Shown here: positions 31,021 through 34,633 of the stretch, in pieces
Layout of the letters: each line of letters opens with the position of its first letter
How positions within the stretch are numbered: position 1 is the first letter of the stretch
From: Pleurotus ostreatus/Saccharomyces cerevisiae fusant
Lineage: Eukaryota > Opisthokonta
Assembly: GCA_024196135.1 (NCBI GenBank)
Contig: JAMQCK010000240.1
Span: forward strand, 1 to 34,633
DNA length: 34,633 nt
Direction: 5' to 3'
Made by a program: the position numbers and the translations under genes
The notes under the pieces: generated by a model
Database searches by the model: none
The model's input: the letters and a program-made list of their open reading frames with translations, nothing else
What the model was told of the DNA's origin: nothing

Positions 31021-31093
31021 TGTTGTTGTAGTCGTCTGTCGCCTCGAGTCCAGCAAGAATAAGATGTATTCCGGTTGTCCTGTATGGTGGTAC
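31021..31093. repeat. 73-bp perfect direct repeat, copy 1
   Basis: Starts TGTTGTTGTAGTCGTCTGTC and ends TGTCCTGTATGGTGGTAC. Identical over 73 nt to 31948-32020. It sits inside the first intron of the truncated oxidase. It could be the end of a long-terminal-repeat-type element (TG start) or a duplicated segment. Confidence 0.9.
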
Positions 31094-31947
31094 GAGGACA
31101 AACGGATAAGGTAAATTCTACAAAAAGCGGTATATAAGCGCTGATCACGTGCGCGTGCGGCGATCGCCGAAAACCCGAATTCCACACACCCCCACGAGCG
31201 CTGCACGTCGCGCGAGGTATAGTAGAGTGTAGGTACCGTATCATAAGTAGAGTGCACCCCCAGAATCCAAACAAACCTGCAGTTATCGTTCGGCAGCGGC
31301 AACACGTCGCGATTACCAAATTGGGCCTTGAGGACGACGCGTCGTCCGAATCGCCCAAAAAGGAAGGTGGTGATCGTCGGCGTCGGCAGCGTCAGGCGTC
31401 CGAAAATTTTCTTCGTCGTCGTCACGTCTCGTCTCGTCGGGGTGATCGCCAACAGCCTTCACTCAGCTGCTGGGTCTCGGGACTCCCGCCACGTCTCGTG
31501 CTCTCCGCCGCTCCGTCGGCGCGACCAATAATCTGCGCAAACGACCATGCGCGAGGCTCCGCCGTGCGTGCGCTTTGACTCGGCGTCGATAGAGGGTAGG
31601 TGGTGCGCGATGGATGGATGGGGAGGTTTGCTGTCTCCGGAGAGGACAGCGGGTTCGCGTCGCGTCGTCGTCGGGGGAAGGGGAGGGGAATGATGGCCGC
31701 CGATCGCTTATCGGCTCCATCAGCGTCGCGTCTTGCTCGTCGGGATCATCGAGATCGTCGGTGATCGCGGTCGATCAGCGTCGGCGGCGGTAGTGCGCTT
31801 CGTCAAGCGGCTTCGGGATCAGCGAGTCGGCGATAGATCGCGGTCGGGGACTCGTGATGACGACAAGGCGGCTCACATCGCGGAGTGAGCGCGGCCTTCT
31901 TCAGCCCTATGTTTTACTAGCCGGCTGGACTGGCTAGGATCCGTTTG
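31094..31947. other. Segment between the repeats: TATA box and GC-rich low-complexity DNA
   Basis: 854 nt with no recognisable protein. A TATATAAG at 31131-31138 lies shortly after repeat copy 1. From about 31350 to 31880 the DNA is rich in CGTCG, GATCG and GGCG words in loose array. Short frames on both strands are Arg/Ser-rich artefacts of this composition. No transposase or reverse transcriptase motif was seen. Confidence 0.5.
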
Positions 31948-32020
31948 TGTTGTTGTAGTCGTCTGTCGCCTCGAGTCCAGCAAGAATAAGATGTATTCCG
32001 GTTGTCCTGTATGGTGGTAC
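31948..32020. repeat. 73-bp perfect direct repeat, copy 2
   Basis: Identical to 31021-31093, offset 927 nt. Sequence similarity stops at once on both sides (T against G after the final TAC). About 190 nt separate it from the stop of the RING gene. Confidence 0.9.
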
Positions 32021-32212
32021 TAGGTCTAGAGAGGGCCAGCGCTTCGCGTGGCGTGCGGTGGGGTAGTCTAGTCGGGGGAGTTATTCTCGATCTGCGGTTC
32101 GCACCGTTAAGACGAATGATGATGTCATCACCGTTAATGCTCACGCGAAGGGCGTCTGATGTACAGTATGTATCGCTCATTTCCTTTCGTATGTAAAATC
32201 GTCGCTAACTGC

Positions 32213-32946
32213 CTAATCATCCATCCTCTGATCCAGCTCCTCTTGCATGACCAGCATCTCACCGGCGTGGTCGTTGACGTAGTCGACGACCTGGTTTAGA
32301 AGCGGACGCAGGCCAGACAGAGCAGTCGCCGCCTGAGAACCGGTGAGCGGAACGACAGCGGTTGCCGGTGTATGGCAGTCTATGACCGGGCACGCGTGGT
32401 TCCAGACGTGATTATCGCAGGTTGCGGAATCGAGGTACAGCTCGCAGTTCGCGCAGGTCTTCTCGCCACATCCGCGGGTGCAAAGAGTGTGACCGCAGTC
32501 CATGAACCGGACAGTTGCGGCGTTCTCGCATTTCGCGCACTTCTGTACGTGCTTACGGTCGAGGTTCTGCTCAGGTCGTCAGCAGAGATAATGATCGAGG
32601 CAGGGTGCGTACCCAGTTGTCTGCGATGTTGTCTAGAAGAGCGTAGACCTCCAAGATATGCGCTTCCCGGTCGTTGACCTTCTTCCCCATTCCGCGAAGC
32701 TCGTCCATCAAACGGTATTCCCTCTCGTCGGCGTCATGCTCTGCCTGCCTCGCCCTCGCAAGCGTCTCTTTCAAGTCTTCCAGGTCGGACTGCGCCTGTG
32801 CGAGGGCCGCGTTGGCTGCGTTCTTGTCCTCGAGAGCCTTCACCACTAAGTCGTATGCCTGCGGGCCGTGAGCCATGGTCGTCAGACGTCGCCAATGTGC
32901 GCGCGCTTACAGAGGTAGCGATGGACGGCGCAGGCGTTGTGGCCAT
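32213..32946 (-). CDS. Small coiled-coil/RING-type zinc finger protein
   Basis: Probable E3 ubiquitin ligase or scaffold; partner unknown. Exons (minus): 32946-32911, 32858-32613, 32566-32213; 211 aa. After MATTPAPSIATS comes a long amphipathic helix (about residues 13-85), AYDLVVKALEDKNAANAAL, then DLEDLKETLARARQAEHDAD and onward, which should form a coiled coil. A compact RING-like finger follows at about 100-130, spaced C-x2-C-x10-C-x-H-x2-C-x3-C-x4-C-x2-C, as in KCAKCENAATVRFMDCGH. It is followed by further Cys/His residues (CDNHVWNHACPVIDC) and a C-terminal helix (LRPLLNQVVDYVNDHAGEML). Met 32946 was chosen because it splices at a good GTAAGC/GCAG pair directly into the coil; ATG 32876, inside this intron, is the unspliced alternative. 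Small RING-coil proteins of this form are common in Agaricomycetes. Confidence 0.75.
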
Positions 32947-34279
32947 ATCGACGTTGTGCCTGTTGCGATGAGCTGGGGGGTGTGGTAGTGCTATGCGAAG
33001 ACGTGCGTAGGCAATGGATGCTTATATCGAAGGACGTCCGTGCAAGTATGCTTGCGCTCTTTGTGCGTGGGAGTAGCGCCGAAGACTCTGAATGTCAGTG
33101 GACGTGTCTTACTCAAGAATAGGGAGCCTTTCACGATTAACTCTGATAAACTCGCACTGCGCTTCCTCCGAACGAGCCAACGGCGCAGACCCGACAGCAT
33201 GTATAGCGAATCTGGCAAGTAATGGTCTTTTCGGGTTCGTTGTTCACAGCACGGGTGCAGACCAGAGTACAGATAATGTGGTATGTATCGGTGTCCTTTG
33301 CATTGGCACTGTCGTAGGAGGTTGTATTGCGGGACATGTCAGAAGCACCCCACCCGCTACCTACTCAATGACGCCGCAGTCGCCCTCCACACGCCCCTGA
33401 TCGATCCATATGTGGTAACACCTGATGATCGATCGATAGGTGCGTTAGCCAGATAAGGATAACGCGTGTTGTGATCGACGACGTGGGGGGCGGAGCAGTC
33501 TGAGCTGGACAGGCTGGCGATATAGCAGGTCCGTGTGTCTTTTAGGGTCGTCATGTCGCATCGAGCGGCGCACGGGAGAGGTCTTTGAAGCGTATGAGGG
33601 GGCCATGTTCGACTCTACGTCATGTATTTGCATGTATTGGGCAGTGACCTGGGACGCGTGTGAAGTGCTGACGCGTCCTTCTTGTCCTTGTCTGCGACTG
33701 TTGCTCGTGTGTCCCCCATACGCGATGGTTGACCTCTCATGACCTTTGCTTCAATCCTCACACACGTGTACCATGGGTTATTTGTCGTCGCCAGTCGAGC
33801 GCTGCTTTGAAAGCTGATTGACAAGAGCGTCGGCACATTGGGAGATGGTGGGCACGGGAGAGGAGGGATGCAGTCGCGCTACAGCATGTGCAGTGGGATG
33901 TCCTGATCTAAGGTGCGGTGAACTGTTCTGAATGATGTATATGTACTGATAGCGCACTTCGTTATTCAGCGATCCCAGAGGCGGTTCTCGTTCGCATGTC
34001 TTGTATCGATGTGTGGGCGAGGGACGTTCTCCACACCTCATCGCGTCTCGTGCGTCCTACAGCGCGACCCGCAGGTCATCCCTTTCGTGTCTCGCCCCCA
34101 GTGTGCGTTGCCTACGCATTGCGGACGGTCGCACGTTTGTTCGCACTTCGAGTCATTGTCCACCCTGTCGCAATGTTCGAGCGCGCAGCGGGGAGCGATG
34201 GCGGACAACTTAGAACACATTGTACACTTTGTTTAATGAAATGAAAGTCATTCCTTCTCGTAACACTCGCGCGCGCAGG
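32947..34279. other. Gene-poor tail
   Basis: About 1.3 kb in which I can support no gene. It holds the RING gene promoter at its left end. Several short overlapping frames exist on both strands, including a Cys-rich minus frame at 34038-34220. A palindromic CGATCGATCG-like run lies near 33420-33440. Confidence 0.35.
33021..33026 (-). promoter_or_regulatory. TATA box of RING gene
   Basis: TATAAG on the minus strand, 75 nt before the ATG at 32946. Confidence 0.45.
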
Positions 34280-34633
34280 CGGAGATTGGGCGTGGGACAG
34301 CAGAGATGCATCATTTTCTGGTCAGGGACACCCGTCTTCACTGTCGTCCACGTTGAAGGACCTGCAGGTGAGGTTGAGGAAACAAGTCGAGTATTGTGTA
34401 GCGGCTAACAAGGAAGTCTACTCAGCGAGCGCAATGAACTTCAGGAGCAAGCGAACATATGAGTGCTACCTTTGGGGAGGCCAGGTCGTATCCAAGCCGC
34501 GCAATCTACCTGCGCTGTCCCCCACGCATGCGCGAGTGCCAGACGAGGGAACGCTTCCGATCGAACTCACGATTACGCAGAGGCCGTCGCCGGTATACCC
34601 GTACATACCTATGTGTCTACGGGACATGGACGA
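34280..34633 (+). CDS. Possible exons of a gene running off the right edge
   Basis: Weak call. A plausible acceptor (CGTAACAC branch, GCGCGCAG end at about 34279) opens a frame that reads IIFWSGTPVFTVVHVEGPA. It meets a good 58-nt intron (34368-34425; GTGAGG donor, CTAAC branch, CTCAG acceptor). In phase 1 the next exon reads ASAMNFRSKRTYECYLWGG, then LPIELTITQRPSPVYPYIP, open to the edge. An ATG at 34434 is in this frame. No family is recognised, and the opposite strand is also partly open, so this may be chance. Confidence 0.25.

Noticed and set aside
32571..32876. RING gene starting at ATG 32876
   Set aside because: This ATG lies within a well-formed intron; splicing from ATG 32946 enters the coil in frame with better signals.
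34038..34220. Cys-rich minus-strand frame, reminiscent of a zinc finger
   Set aside because: Cys spacing fits no known finger and the frame closes quickly; the plus strand is equally open here.
1..34633. Multi-gene system such as a biosynthetic cluster or defence island
   Set aside because: No synthase, transporter or cluster regulator is present; the reductases are separated by unrelated housekeeping genes, so no coherent system is supported.
1..34633. tRNA, rRNA and CRISPR features
   Set aside because: Looked for T-loop-like GGTTCGANTCC boxes and regular spaced repeats by eye in the gaps; none found, though a covariance search was not possible.

Overview
The window is nuclear DNA from a filamentous basidiomycete, most likely a mushroom-forming Agaricomycete (a wood-decay lineage is possible but not shown). 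The basis: genes carry many 45-60 nt spliceosomal introns (CTRAY-like branch points, many 5' splice sites GTGCGT); each gene has its own promoter, often with a TATATAAG box 35-115 nt before the ATG; and there are two families typical of this clade, a DUF6699 protein and an F-box/leucine-rich protein with a Cys pair and a coil at the N-terminus. No bacterial operons, CRISPR array, rRNA or tRNA gene was seen.

Layout, left to right. (1) VPS41 (HOPS subunit, minus, 3' end off the left edge) is divergent from a BZW/5MP-type W2-domain translation regulator (plus). (2) A PAP2 lipid phosphatase (plus) and a single-exon F-box protein (plus). (3) Two tandem NmrA-like NAD(P)H reductases (minus) with the same exon structure, then gamma-glutamyltranspeptidase (minus) and a large disordered protein of unknown function (minus). 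(4) A UPF0643 protein and the autophagy E1 enzyme ATG7 (both plus), convergent with a DUF6699 protein (minus). (5) A small Pro/Ser-rich protein, a complex I accessory subunit of about 21 kDa, a glycerol-phosphatase-like HAD enzyme and a medium-chain reductase (all plus). (6) An accessory stretch from about 30.8 kb to the right edge: the first exon of a secreted FAD-linked oxidase cut off in its first intron, a 73-bp perfect direct repeat spaced 927 bp apart, a GC-rich low-complexity block, a small RING/coiled-coil protein (minus), and a nearly gene-free tail with a weak open frame at the edge.

How the genes relate. Most of the window is housekeeping: VPS41 and ATG7 both serve delivery to the vacuole, and GGT recycles glutathione there or at the cell surface. 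These are neighbours by chance of gene order, not an operon. No coherent new multi-gene system was found. The parts most worth a second look are the disrupted oxidase/repeat locus, the tandem reductases, the PAP2 enzyme that lacks a conserved arginine, and the unknown disordered protein. Gene models were built by hand from splice signals. Exon phases were checked and close for all multi-exon models, but no transcript evidence was available.
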